This document shows, one piece after another, positions 8,823-17,391 of a stretch of DNA of 23,730 bases. Source of the DNA: Patescibacteria group bacterium UBA6164 (GTDB lineage: Bacteria; Patescibacteriota; Gracilibacteria; BD1-5; UBA6164); the NCBI GenBank assembly GCA_002422305.1, contig DIUG01000002.1:1-23730 (forward strand), read 5' to 3'. A program made the position numbers and the translations under genes. The notes under the pieces were generated by a model that worked only from the letters and a program-made list of their open reading frames with translations, was not told where the DNA came from and did no database searches. The stretch's first letter is position 1. The number at the start of each line of letters is the position of its first letter.

Positions 8823-10214
8823 ATGTTTAATTGATATGAAAAAAGAAAAACATTTAAATATGAAATTTTAGCTATATCTGTTTTAATAGTTATATCTTCA
8901 ATTTTCTTTCTTAACTGGTGAAGATTAAATATATTTTTATTTACTGCAACTATGTTATGATTATATATGGCTATAAATATATGAGCAAATGATATAGCAA
9001 ATAATATGTGACCTGCTGTTTGATCTTGAGCAATAAATATAAAATGAGCAATAATTATAGCTGCTATCTTTGAATTTGCATGAGTTATTATAGCATGAGG
9101 AGAAGTAGTAGAAACAATTAGTAAATGAATAATTGATCCTTCTTTAATATTAGATTCTAAACAATTTGTTGTTATTATGATGGCAACATTAGCTTGAGCA
9201 GCTTTTTGGGTAAATATAGCTACTTATTTCAAAGCACCAGTTTCAACTACACATTCTATAGTTTGATGATTAATATGATCTTGAATTATAGCAGTATGAA
9301 CAAATATAGTAAACTGGAGTAAGGTATTAGAAATTGCAATAAGTTGGATAATATCTCCTATTATATGATGATTAATAGCAATATTATTACTGCTTTCTAT
9401 TAGAAAAAATATAATGAAAAAAGAAGATAGATGAGAAGCCGCAAAAGTATGGGTACCTATATATATATGAATAATGGCTTGGTCTTTTTCAACATATATA
9501 TTTACAAAATGACTTAAACAAATCTTAATTTGATCTGATTTTGATGTTCTTCTTAGAGGTCCAATAGCAGTATTTATATGATATACACTAGGTGTAATTA
9601 CTTTTGTACTATTAAGAATTCATTATAAAAAACAATCTTCTTTTTTTAAAAATTCTAAAAATTTTATAAATAGATTATTTAATATACCTCTAATATTTGC
9701 AGTTGCCTTATTATCATTTGCTCATTGAGCAAATGATGTTGCAAATGCCATATGACCATTAGCTGCAATAAATAATTATATTGATCCAAAAGGTTTTATT
9801 ATTGAGGTTTTAGAAAATTCATGAAAAGTTAAAATAGAAAATTGGATAATGATTTTATGAGCAATTTGAATTGTTCTTTGATTAAGTGTCTTTGGTAGTA
9901 GACTTATAAAAACTGTTTGAAATGAAATAACTAAAATGAATCAAATAAGAGCTTATTGTGTAGCATTATCTGCAGCAGTAACTGTTATAATAGCTTCAGC
10001 ATTAGGACTACCTGTTAGTTCTACACATGTAGCTCTTGGTTGAGTTTTTTGAATATGACTTATAAGACAACATATAAAAAGAGAAAAGTGAAATAATAAA
10101 GAATACATAGAAACATCTATGATTAAAAATATTGCATTAGCCTGGATTATAACACTTCCAGTATCATGATTAATTTCATGAATTACATATTTATTGATAA
10201 TGAAATTATCTTAA
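8823..10214 (+). CDS. Inorganic phosphate transporter, PiT family, 463 aa
   Basis: A membrane permease for phosphate, in the family usually driven by H+ or Na+. The two family signature repeats are intact: GANDIANNMGPAVGSGAI from residue 54 and GANDVANAIGPLAAI from residue 302, each in a hydrophobic bundle. The paired motifs APVSTTHS (138-145) and LPVSSTHVALGGVFG (396-410) are also present. About ten to twelve hydrophobic segments are visible, with a charged central loop at about 195-210 and 268-285. Many of the structural glycines in the membrane segments are TGA. The start is ATG 8823, followed within 10 codons by a TGA glycine. The VTC-domain gene follows after 34 bases, so the two are probably co-transcribed. 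Confidence 0.96.
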
Positions 10215-10248
10215 AACAAAAATAAAAATAAAACTTAATTATATATTT

Positions 10249-11124
10249 ATGATACCTATATACCATTCTAAATTACAAAATTTTGAAACAATTAGTTTAT
10301 CTGAACTAAATACTAAAGCTAGCTATTTAAAAAGAATTGATAAAAAATTCTTAATTAATTGAAAACAATTTCCAGAAATACTTAAAGATTTAACAAATGA
10401 TTTTAAAGTACTTGAAATAAAAGGTAAAAAAATATTTTCATATGATAATATATATATGGATAGTGATGATTATATTTTTTACAATCAACATCAAGATAAA
10501 AAAAATTCAAGAACAAAAGTGAGAACTAGATATTATTTAGATTCAAACTTAGCTTACTTTGAGTATAAACAAAAAATAAATTGAATTACAAATAAATATA
10601 GATATGAATTTCCATCTGAAGAACATTGATTTATGACAAAATGAAAAAAAAGATTTTTTGAATGAGTATGGCAAAGTATGTACAATAATGATAAAGCTCC
10701 AAAAATTTTTCCTTCTATACAAACTAAATATAAAAGAATAACTTTAGTTAATAAAGATGGTTCTGAAAGATTAACTATTGATTTTGATATAAAAACTATA
10801 GACTTAAGAGATAAAAATAATAAAGAAATAAATTTGAAAAATCTAGTAATTATTGAAAGTAAGTCTTTAAATAAAAACTGTTTAAGTGATAACATAATGA
10901 TTAAACATAATATAACCGAAGCAAAATCATGTAGTAAATATTCATTATGAGTAGTTTATTCTGGATTAGCAAAAAGATATGATACATTTAAAGAAACTAT
11001 GGAAAAAATAAAAGAAATTAGATTAGATACTATAAAAAATAGAAATAGAAAAATATGAGAATTAATAACAGTACCAAAAGAAAGTACAAATAGATTTGTA
11101 ACAAAAGCACTAAGATCTTACTAA
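10249..11124 (+). CDS. VTC-domain protein, probable polyphosphate polymerase, 291 aa
   Basis: Family: VTC domain (triphosphate-tunnel fold), whose yeast member Vtc4 makes polyphosphate from ATP. Visible matches in order are YLKRIDKKFLI (basic residues at the tunnel entrance), YDNIYMDSDDYIFYNQH (equivalent to the family's Y-x-D-s-p-d-x-x-x-Y-x-x-H block), KVRTRYY, FEYKQKING, TIDFDIKTID, LVIIESKS and the C-terminal SCSKYSLGVVYSG. The length of 291 is about one tunnel domain with no SPX or membrane domain. The context with the PiT permease suggests phosphate is taken up and stored. The substrate and direction of reaction are inferred; a triphosphatase or regulatory role is possible. Confidence 0.85.
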
Positions 11125-11147
11125 ACAAGACTATACAATAAACTATG

Positions 11148-11186
11148 AAAATACAAATAACTAAAAATAGTTATTTGTATTTTTTT
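11148..11186 (+). terminator. Terminator after the VTC gene
   Basis: AAAATACAAATAACT (11148-11162) pairs perfectly over 15 bases with AGTTATTTGTATTTT (11169-11183) around a 6-base loop, and the T run continues to 11186. It begins 24 bases after the stop codon. Confidence 0.85.
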
Positions 11187-11225
11187 GTATAAAATAGTTA
11201 TTACTATAATCTACAACATAAAACA

Positions 11226-11256
11226 AAAAATAATCCCACATTTTGGGATTATTTTT
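11226..11256. terminator. Bidirectional terminator between convergent operons
   Basis: AAAAATAATCCCA (11226-11238) and TGGGATTATTTTT (11244-11256) form a perfect 13-bp stem with A and T tails on either side. It lies between the VTC gene and the oppositely oriented rpmA, so it likely ends the ribosomal transcript as well. Confidence 0.8.
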
Positions 11257-11281
11257 ATGTTAAAATATCGGTTAATAGTAA

Positions 11282-11347
11282 TCTATTTTTAAACATAAAA
11301 TTCAAGAATTATTTGAATTTATTTTTCGTGATAGATTTAAAATAGAC
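11282..11347. repeat. Extended imperfect inverted repeat downstream of rpmA
   Basis: TCTATTTTTAAA at the left pairs with TTTAAAATAGA at the right with one bulge. Inside, AAATTCAA and TTGAATTT form an 8-bp stem. It lies in the 3' region of the ribosomal transcript and could be a 3'-end stabilising fold or an A/T-rich coincidence. Confidence 0.3.
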
Positions 11348-11375
11348 TATAATTAATTTATTTTTAAAGTTCATA

Positions 11376-11648
11376 TTATACAACAGATACAAAAGTATCT
11401 TTGTATTTTCTACCATCAAATTTTGTTTTTTTCTTTATAGTAAAAGTTACTATTCAATCATTAGTTGCAAAAAGAGTAAAATCTTTTCCTTGTGAAACAC
11501 CTTCAGCAGGCCAAAACTTATTACCTTTTTGTTTGATAATAATATTTCATGAAACTGCTTTTTGTCCACCAAATAGTTTTACACCAAGTCTTTTAGCATT
11601 ACTATCTCTACCATTACTAGTAGATCATTGAGCTTTCTTGTGAGCCAT
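11376..11648 (-). CDS. rpmA: 50S ribosomal protein L27, 90 aa
   Basis: MAHKKAQGSTSNGRDSNAKR is the classic L27 start, followed by LGVKLFGGQKAVSGNI and GVSQGKDFTLFATNDG. L27 sits near the peptidyl-transferase centre. Here it begins directly with the MAHKK type N-terminus rather than with the cleaved extension known in Firmicutes. Three glycines are TGA. It is usually paired with rplU (L21), but here it is the last gene of the big ribosomal cluster, 56 bases after rpsG, with no rplU beside it. Confidence 0.97.
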
Positions 11649-11704
11649 TGTTTAAAAATTATTAACTAAAAAATATATTAAATAATTTTCTAAATAAAAA
11701 ATTA

Positions 11705-12142
11705 TTATCTTTTGTTTGCAAATCTAGCAAATGCTTTATTAGCTTCTGCCATTTTATAAACTTCCACTTTTTTCTTAAAAGCAGTACCAGATTCATTTGC
11801 AGCTTCGATTAATTCTATAGCTAAAAATTTAGAAAAAGAAGCACCTTTTTTACTTCTAGCAGCATCAATTAACCATTTAGCTGCTAAAAATAATTGTCTT
11901 TTTGGTTTTACTTCTTGTGGTACTTGGTATATAGAACCTCATACTCTCTTTGGTCTTACTTCGATTTTTGGAACAATATTTTCTATAGCTTTATCAAAGA
12001 TAGCTTGAGGATTTTTTTGTCCCTTTGCTTTTATTTCTTCAAAAGTATCAGCCATAATTTTTTTAGCTAAACTTTTTTTACCATCTAACATCACATAATT
12101 AACGAATTTGTCCATCATAGACATCTTCTCATTCATTTTCAT
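11705..12142 (-). CDS. rpsG: 30S ribosomal protein S7, 145 aa, short N-terminus
   Basis: Primary 16S rRNA binder of the small-subunit head. Recognisable blocks are FVNYVMLDGKKSLAKKI (from residue 13), the VEVRPKRVGGSIYQVP region with EV.RP.R, and the C-terminal MAEANKAFARF. The N-terminus is MKMNEKMSMMDK, so the usual basic arm (about 13 residues more in E. coli, before the KFVN block) is missing. The frame continues upstream through a TTG at 12184, but that sequence (LKNRKIYLIIVIN) does not look like S7. Alternative starts are ATG 12136 or 12124. The 192-base gap to rpsL contains a hairpin repeat element. Confidence 0.95.
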
Positions 12143-12216
12143 ATTTATAACAATTATTAAATATATTTTGCGGTTTTTCAGCAATTGTAAGACTTACTCC
12201 GCTTTTTTAATTTTTC

Positions 12217-12313
12217 ATAACTCTATTCTGAATCCTTTCTCTTACTTAAGAGAAAGGGGCTTCAATTGTTCCTCCCTCTCTTAAGTAAGAGAGGGAATTC
12301 AAGGGTGAGTTAT
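12217..12313. repeat. Hairpin repeat, copy A (between rpsL and rpsG)
   Basis: Ends are a 7-bp inverted repeat, ATAACTC (12217-12223) and GAGTTAT (12307-12313). Inside are two perfect hairpins: an 11-bp stem at 12234-12257 (CCTTTCTCTTA/TAAGAGAAAGG) and a 10-bp stem at 12274-12295 (CCCTCTCTTA/TAAGAGAGGG). The right part, GGAATTCAAGGGTGAGTTATT, resembles the right end of the element at 20484-20615. MITE-like; no ORF. Confidence 0.7.
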
Positions 12314-12334
12314 TGAAAATAGAATATAGTTAGA

Positions 12335-12754
12335 CTACTTCTTTGGTCTTTTAGCACCGTATAATGATCTACCTTGTTTTCTATTTTTAACACCTTCACA
12401 ATCTAATAGTCCTCTAACAATATGGTATCTTACTCAAGGTAAATCTTTTACTCTTCAACCTCTTATAGCAACTACAGAGTGCTCTTGTAAATTATGACCT
12501 TCACCTCAAATATAAGCATTAACTTCCATACCATTAGTTAATCTTACTCTTGCAACTTTTCTCAAGGCAGAGTTAGGTTTTTTAGGTGTCATTGTAGTAA
12601 CCTTAACACAAACTCATCTCTTTTGAGGACATCAACCTGGCATAATAGATTGTGTCTTCTTTATAGAATTCTTAATCATTTGTAATGCTGGAGATTTACT
12701 TTTAACAGATGGAGTTTTTCTATTTCTTTTAATTAATTGATTAATAGTAGGCAT
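12335..12754 (-). CDS. rpsL: 30S ribosomal protein S12, 139 aa
   Basis: Decoding-centre protein. MPTINQLIKRNRK, then CPQKRGVCVKV, TPKKPNSALRKVARVRL (the loop with the streptomycin-related Lys), EGHNLQEHSVVAIRGGRVKDLPGVRYHIVRG and the basic tail LYGAKRPKK are all present. The length is normal. Five glycines are TGA, including one in RGGRVKDLPG, where glycine is nearly invariant. The start is the only ATG before MPT. It normally heads the str operon before rpsG; that pair is kept here, but fusA and tuf are absent. Confidence 0.98.
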
Positions 12755-12816
12755 TTTTCAATTATAGTTAGTAAATTACTTTAATATAAAACATAAACTT
12801 AAAAATATATCAAAAA

Positions 12817-13209
12817 TTATCTTTTTGACCATTGAGATCATTTTCTTGCTTTATGTTTACCTGGTTTCTTTCTTTCAACTTTTCTAGCATCTCTAGTTAA
12901 TAAACCAGCAGCTTTTAAAACTTTTTTAAAACCTTCGTCACTAGAAGCTAAACTTCTAGATAATCCATGTCTTATTGCTTCAGCTTGAGCTGATATCCCT
13001 CAACCTGAAATTTTAACTTCAAAGTAAAAATTATCTTTTACTTTACATAGTTTTAATGGAGAATATATAGTATCAAATAAATCCGATCTAGTTACATATT
13101 CTGTTATTTTTTTACTATTTACCATATCTTCACCTTTCCCCTCAAATAATTTTACTTGAGCAGAAGCAGTTTTTCTTTTTCAAATAGTATAATTATATTT
13201 ATTTGCCAT
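12817..13209 (-). CDS. rpsI: 30S ribosomal protein S9, 130 aa
   Basis: Small-subunit protein whose C-terminal tail reaches the P-site tRNA. YTIGKRKTASAQV opens the fold, SGGGISAQAEAIRHGLSRSL is the conserved middle block, and the basic tail RKKPGKHKARKGSQWSKR ends in the conserved SKR. The length equals that of E. coli S9. It begins 9 bases after the rplM stop, the standard L13-S9 pair. Three of 11 glycines are TGA. Confidence 0.98.
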
Positions 13210-13218
13210 ATCAAGTTA

Positions 13219-13647
13219 TTATTTAATAAGTTCTGGTTTTTGAGCAACATAAGTATGTTCATCTCAAGTAAATAATTTTAATCTAGATAACATTCATTTT
13301 CTTAATTTATTTTTTGGTAACATACCATTAACAGCAAATTCTAATGCTTTAGTAGGTTTTTTTATTAATAAATTTTCTAAAGAAATTTCTTTAAGACCAC
13401 CTAAGTAACCAGTATGAGTGTAATACATTTTATCGGTCAATTTTTTTCAAGTTGCCTTAAATTTATCACAATTTGTTACTACTATGTAATCTCCATTATC
13501 TAAATGTGGTGCAAATGATACTTTATTTTTACCTTTAAGAATAACAGCAATTTTAGTTGCTAGTCTACCTAAAGTTTCTCAATTTGCATCAATTATATAC
13601 CATTTTCTTTCATCACCTTTTAATTGTGTAGGAGTAATAGTTTTCAT
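13219..13647 (-). CDS. rplM: 50S ribosomal protein L13, 142 aa
   Basis: Early-assembling large-subunit protein. WYIIDANGETLGRLATKIA, the KVSFAPHLDNGDYIVVTNCDK block, TGYLGGLKE and AVNGMLPKNKLRKGMLSRLKLF are typical, and the length is that of E. coli L13. Four glycines are TGA. It follows rplQ by 24 bases and leads directly into rpsI, forming the usual L13-S9 pair attached here to the alpha operon. Confidence 0.98.
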
Positions 13648-13671
13648 GTCTATTAGTTAAACGTAATTAAA

Positions 13672-14034
13672 TTAAACTAATTCTAATTTTACTATTTTAG
13701 CATTATCACCATCTCTAAGTTTGATAGCAGTAGCTCTAGTAAAACCAGATGTTTTATTTCCTTTATATTTTGGTGCAACATTTTTGAATAATTCAAGTGA
13801 TGCTTCCTTTGTAAATAGATATTTCATTACATATCTAATTGCATTCATTTCATCTTTTGTATTCACAATATTTATAAGTTTATCAACCATAGGAATAATT
13901 AATTGAATTTTCTTTTCAGTTGTCTTAATTGATTTGTGTATAAAAAAAGATGTTAATAAATTTCTTTTCATAGCATCTCTATGAGAAAAACTTTTATTAT
14001 TGAATTTTAAGTTTTTTCTAACTCTATGTCTCAT
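13672..14034 (-). CDS. rplQ: 50S ribosomal protein L17, 120 aa
   Basis: MRHRVRKNLKFNNKSFSHRDAMKRNLLTSF corresponds in pattern to the L17 N-terminus (RHrxxxxkLgrxxxhRxAmlrNl). TTEKKIQLI and GFTRATAIKLRDGDNAKIVKLEL are the other conserved parts, the latter matching the TRI-K-R-GD-A end. It has no TGA codon, so it also reads intact under the standard code. Its few glycines are GGT/GGA as in other highly expressed genes here. It lies 94 bases after rpoA, the normal order. Confidence 0.96.
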   Translation of the reverse strand: MRHRVRKNLKFNNKSFSHRDAMKRNLLTSFFIHKSIKTTEKKIQLIIPMVDKLINIVNTKDEMNAIRYVMKYLFTKEASLELFKNVAPKYKGNKTSGFTRATAIKLRDGDNAKIVKLELV

Positions 14035-14060
14035 TATTATATAATTAATAATTAATAGTG

Positions 14061-14130
14061 AATAATGAATAATTAGTATATAAATTAATAATAGAATCTT
14101 TAATTTATTATTTACTTATTATTCATTATT
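14061..14130. repeat. Inverted repeat in the rpoA-rplQ spacer
   Basis: AATAATGAATAAT (14061-14073) and ATTATTCATTATT (14118-14130) are perfect 13-base inverted copies flanking the spacer. The right copy overlaps the rpoA stop codon. Short AATTAAT units lie beside it. It could fold as a long hairpin in the mRNA between the two genes. Confidence 0.5.
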
Positions 14131-15109
14131 AGTCGTCTCCTAATAATTTAAATCATCTTTCAGCAAGAGATGATCTTATTTCAGTCATTGCTTTTCTACC
14201 GAATCATTTAATAGAAGAAAGTTTTGTTTCAGTACATTTAGTAAGTTTTTCAACTGAAAGTATATCTCAATTAATTAATGCATTTAATGTTCTTGGAGAT
14301 AATCACATAATTTCTATTGGAGTATATGATTCCTTTTCTAATTCTTCTTGTACTTCTTCTTTTTCTTTATTAATTAAGTCTTTTACATTTGAAATAAATT
14401 GTCATTCAACTTGCAATGAACCTTCATTAAATATTGAATAATAAGAAGTCAACATTTCTCAAGAAAATTTTATAGCATCAGATGGAGAAATAGAACCATT
14501 TGTTGTAACAAACATTTCAAGAGAATCTAAATTTATCATATCTCAAAATCTTGCTTGTTCAATATTATATCTAACATTTAATACAGGAGAATAGTTTGCA
14601 TCAATTAATAATACTTCTACATCCTCTTCTCTATCTTTTAATTCTTCAAGAGTTAAATATCAAACTCATTTTTCAACTCTAATATCAATATTCAATTCTA
14701 ATCAATCTTGATCTATTTCAGTAATATATAAATCCTTATTAAGAATCTCTACACCAGATGGTGTTTTAATATCAGCAGCAGTAACTTTTCAAGATTTTGA
14801 TTTTGAAAGTTTTAGCCAATCAATTCAAATCTCCCCCTTATTTAGAACTAAACCTTTTAAATTAAGTATAATTTCTATTATACTATCTTTTACTCAAGGT
14901 AATGTTGAATATTCATGTGTAACTCATGTAACCTTAATTCATGTAACTTTAGTACCTGGAATTGAAGAAAGAAGTATTCTTCTAAGAGGATTTCCTAAAG
15001 TATGCCCATAACCTTTTGGTAATGGTCATATTATAAATGAAGAAGTATAAATATCAACATCATTTTGTATAATTTTTGGAACCCCAATTGTATTATGTAT
15101 AGTATGCAT
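14129..15109 (-). CDS. rpoA: RNA polymerase alpha subunit, 326 aa
   Basis: The N-terminal assembly domain shows LPKGYGHTLGNPLRRILLSSIPG (the highly conserved GxTLGNxLRRxLLSS block) and later the VLLIDANYSPVLNVRYNIE strand region. After an acidic linker (KEKEEVQEELEKE), the C-terminal DNA- and activator-binding domain has two helix-hairpin-helix-like segments, LSPRTLNALINGDILSVEKL and IKGFGRKAMTEIRSSLAERG. The length is normal (E. coli 329). Many glycines, including those of TGIKVTG, are TGA. It is placed between rpsD and rplQ as in the alpha operon. Confidence 0.98.
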
Positions 15110-15137
15110 ATGTAAATTGATTACAAAAATAATTAAA

Positions 15138-15761
15138 CTACTTTGAATAAAACTCTACTATTTTTTGAATATCAATTATTTGTTCAAAATCTTCTTTAGA
15201 AGGTAAAGCTATTATTGTGATTGTTAATTTTTTAGAATCAACTTCTATCCATTTACATCAAGTAACCTTACCTTTATTTTGCTTAGAAAACTCTTCTAAT
15301 TCTTCTAATAAAGATTTATATAAAGGACTTTCTTTTAATTTATCTCTTAATGAAATTACATCTCATATTTTAACTAAAATAGATGGAATATCTACCTTTA
15401 CTCAATTTACTGTAAAATGAGCATGACTTACAAATTGTCTAGATTGTATTCTAGTTCTTGCAAAATTTGCTCTATAAACTACATTATCTAATCTTAATTC
15501 TAATAGTTTTAACATTTTTTCTCATGTAGTTCATTCACTTGTAGATTTTTGAGCTTTTTTAAAATAAGAAACGAATTGTTTTTCAGATAATCAAAACATT
15601 CTTTTTGCTAATTGTTTTTTTCTTAATTGAGTACCAAATTCTGATGCTTTTCTAGTTCTTAAAGGAGCTCTTTTTGAATTATTTAAATCATATTTTTCAG
15701 TACCAAACAAATTAACACCTTCTCTTCTACAAAGTTTTTTCTTTGGTCAAGTATACCTCAT
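15138..15761 (-). CDS. rpsD: 30S ribosomal protein S4, 207 aa
   Basis: 16S rRNA assembly initiator. It starts MRYTGPKKKLCRREGVNLFGTEKY, contains the RKKQLAKRMFGLSEKQF block, and has the S4 RNA-binding fold in LELRLDNVVYRANFARTRIQSRQFVSHAHFTVNG. It ends with the conserved IVEFYSK. The start ATG has the usual MRY/MAR context and nothing sensible lies upstream. It ends in TAG. The first TGA glycine is codon 5. Confidence 0.98.
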
Positions 15762-15766
15762 AGTAT

Positions 15767-15817
15767 AATTAATAATTAATAATTAATAATTAATAATTAA
15801 TAATTAAATAATTAAAT
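15767..15817. repeat. Tandem AATTAAT repeat upstream of rpsD
   Basis: Five perfect 7-base units AATTAAT (15767-15801) followed by two 8-base units AATTAAAT (15802-15817), in the 113-base rpsK-rpsD spacer. Partial copies of the same unit occur at 14041-14056, 16730-16764 and 16945-16960, all in spacers of this cluster. Confidence 0.85.
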
Positions 15818-15874
15818 AATGATTTGAATTGCTTTTAAAACAATTTTCCAATATTTAATATTTATTATAAATTA

Positions 15875-16267
15875 TTAAAGTTTTCTTACTTTCTTTTTTC
15901 TACATCCATTATGTGGAATAGGAGTAATATCGTATATTGATTTTAGTTCAACACCAGCAGATATTAAACCTCTAATAGCTTGTTCTCTACCAATACCAAT
16001 TCCTTTAACATAAACATCTACAGTCTCAATAGAATGTAGAGTTTTAGCTCTTTCTATAGCTTGTTCAGCTGTTACTTGAGCAGCATAGGGAGTAGATTCT
16101 CTAGCACCTTTAAACCCTGCAGATCAACCAGTAGCCCAAGTTAACACATTTCCTTTTTCATCAGTTATACTAACAATAGTATTATTAAATGAAGCAAGTA
16201 TATGAACTTGACCATGTGGAACAATTTGTCTAGTTTTTTTACTTTTCTTTACAGTCGATTTAGCCAT
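15875..16267 (-). CDS. rpsK: 30S ribosomal protein S11, 130 aa
   Basis: Platform protein next to the mRNA exit. HILASFNNTIVSITDEKGNVLTWATGGSAGFKGARESTPYAAQ is the textbook S11 core (here 43 residues, cited as family pattern in pieces). VKGIGIGREQAIRGL and the tail ITPIPHNGCRKKKVRKL complete it. Only 1 of about 13 glycines is TGA, a good example of TGA avoidance in a highly expressed gene. Confidence 0.98.
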
Positions 16268-16297
16268 AATTTAAAATAAATATTTTTATAAAGTATA

Positions 16298-16350
16298 AAA
16301 CCCCTCTATCCTTCAACTTCTCACCTTATTAGGGAGATTAGGTGGAGTTT
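16298..16350. repeat. Hairpin repeat, copy B (between rpsK and rpsM)
   Basis: Begins AAACCCCTCTATCC and ends GGTGGAGTTT, with complementary ends allowing mismatches, and an internal TTATTAGGGAGATTAGG. Its relative richness in C and G, and the C-rich left and G-rich right arms, resemble copies A and C, though it is shorter and more decayed. It lies 3 bases from the rpsM stop. Confidence 0.45.
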
Positions 16351-16353
16351 CTA

Positions 16354-16722
16354 TTATTTCTTTTTACCAGCTACGGCTACAGATTTACCCTTTCTAGTCT
16401 TAGCATTAGTTTTAGTACTTTGACCTCTAACTGGAAGTCTTTTCCTATGTCTTTGACCTCTATAACAATTAATTTCTTGTAATCTTTTAATATTACCAGC
16501 AATCAATCTTCTAAGATCTCATTCTACAACATAATTTTCTTTTATTTCATCCCTGATTTTATCTAAATCTTCTTCAGAAATAATTTCAATTTTTGTTGTT
16601 TTTGTTATTCAAACTTTTGCTAAAATTTCATTAGCAGCAGTTCTACCTATACCATATATGTAAGTTAGTGCAATTTCTACATGCTTACCATTTGGTAAAT
16701 TTACTCAAGCAATTCTTGCCAT
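16354..16722 (-). CDS. rpsM: 30S ribosomal protein S13, 122 aa
   Basis: Head protein contacting the large subunit and P-site tRNA. MARIAGVNLPNGKHVEIALTYIYGIGRTAANEIL is the conserved start, and GDLRRLIAGNIKRLQEINCYRGQRHRKRLPVRGQ with TKTNAKTRKG is the conserved C-terminal RNA-binding region. Three glycines are TGA, including the AGV glycine at codon 6. The length is normal. Confidence 0.98.
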
Positions 16723-16824
16723 ACAAATTATAATTAATAAATAATAATTAATAATTAATAATTAATGTTTATAATAATGATTTTTAAAAAATTATTCATT
16801 ATTCATTTTTCATTATTCATTTTA

Positions 16825-16938
16825 TTAACCTTGTTTTTGTTTGTGTTTTGCAGTTTCACATATAACTCTTATAACACCCTTTCTTTTTATAACCTTACAT
16901 TTATCACATATAGGTTTCACAGAAGCTCTTACTTTCAT
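16825..16938 (-). CDS. rpmJ: 50S ribosomal protein L36, 37 aa
   Basis: Short zinc-binding ribosomal protein. MKVRASVKPICDKCKVI and GVIRVICETAKHKQKQG carry Cys11, Cys14, Cys27 and His32, the usual C-C-C-H zinc set. The length (37-38) is typical. No TGA codon. It lies between infA and rpsM as in many bacteria. The spacer to rpsM (16723-16824) holds only AATTAAT- and ATTATTCAT-type simple repeats. Confidence 0.97.
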   Translation of the reverse strand: MKVRASVKPICDKCKVIKRKGVIRVICETAKHKQKQG

Positions 16939-16997
16939 ATGTAATTAATAAATAATTAAACTAAACATATTCTATAATTAATATAGAATTAAACTAT

Positions 16998-17228
16998 TTA
17001 TTTTTGCCTGAAAACTATTCTTCATTTAGTTAAATCATATGGTGATAATTCTACTAAAACTTTATCTCATTCAATAAGTTTTATAAAATTATTTCTCATT
17101 TTTCAACTAAGATATCACTGAATAATTCATCATCAAAACTCTTCTGGTAATTGAATATCAAAAACCAGGCCAGGTAGAGTTTTAATAATAGTTCACTCTA
17201 CCTCTATTTTATCTTGTTTATTTGACAT
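16998..17228 (-). CDS. infA: Translation initiation factor IF-1, 76 aa
   Basis: Single OB-fold protein. The motifs are EVEGTIIKTLPGLVFDIQL (family: VEGxVxExLPNxxFxVxL), SGKMRNNFIKLIEGDKVLVELSPYDLTKGRI (family: SGKmRkxxIrIxxGDxVxVExSPYDLtkGRI) and the end FRQK. A TGA-TGA-TGA triple encodes the Gly-Gly-Gly of EEFGGGIIQG, replacing the usual loop. It is the first gene of the ribosomal cluster. Confidence 0.97.
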
Positions 17229-17261
17229 AAATAAAGTCGATTAAAATTACGAAGTGTCTGG

Positions 17262-17289
17262 ATTATATTAAAAAAAAGACTAAATGCAA
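17262..17289 (-). promoter_or_regulatory. Promoter of the infA-rpmA ribosomal cluster
   Basis: On the minus strand, TTGCAT (17284-17289), a 16-base spacer and TATAAT (17262-17267), with the infA ATG 33 bases downstream. It is the only good promoter seen for the 12-gene cluster. The 17290-17391 stretch before it is A/T-rich and empty. Confidence 0.6.
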
Positions 17290-17391
17290 ATCTTTTTTTT
17301 ATTTGACAAATATCATCTAATTTTTTAATCAAATCTTTTTCAAGATATATATTTATATTGTGATTTTACTATATTTATATAGATATTGTTG

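Noticed and set aside
10554..10895. Minus-strand open frame of 113 codons.
   Set aside because: It lies fully inside the VTC-domain gene, whose conserved motifs are on the plus strand; Leu/Phe-rich composition typical of an antisense shadow.
15767..15817. Possible CRISPR-like or iteron array.
   Set aside because: Units are 7-8 bases with no spacers and no initiator gene nearby; a simple tandem repeat fits better.
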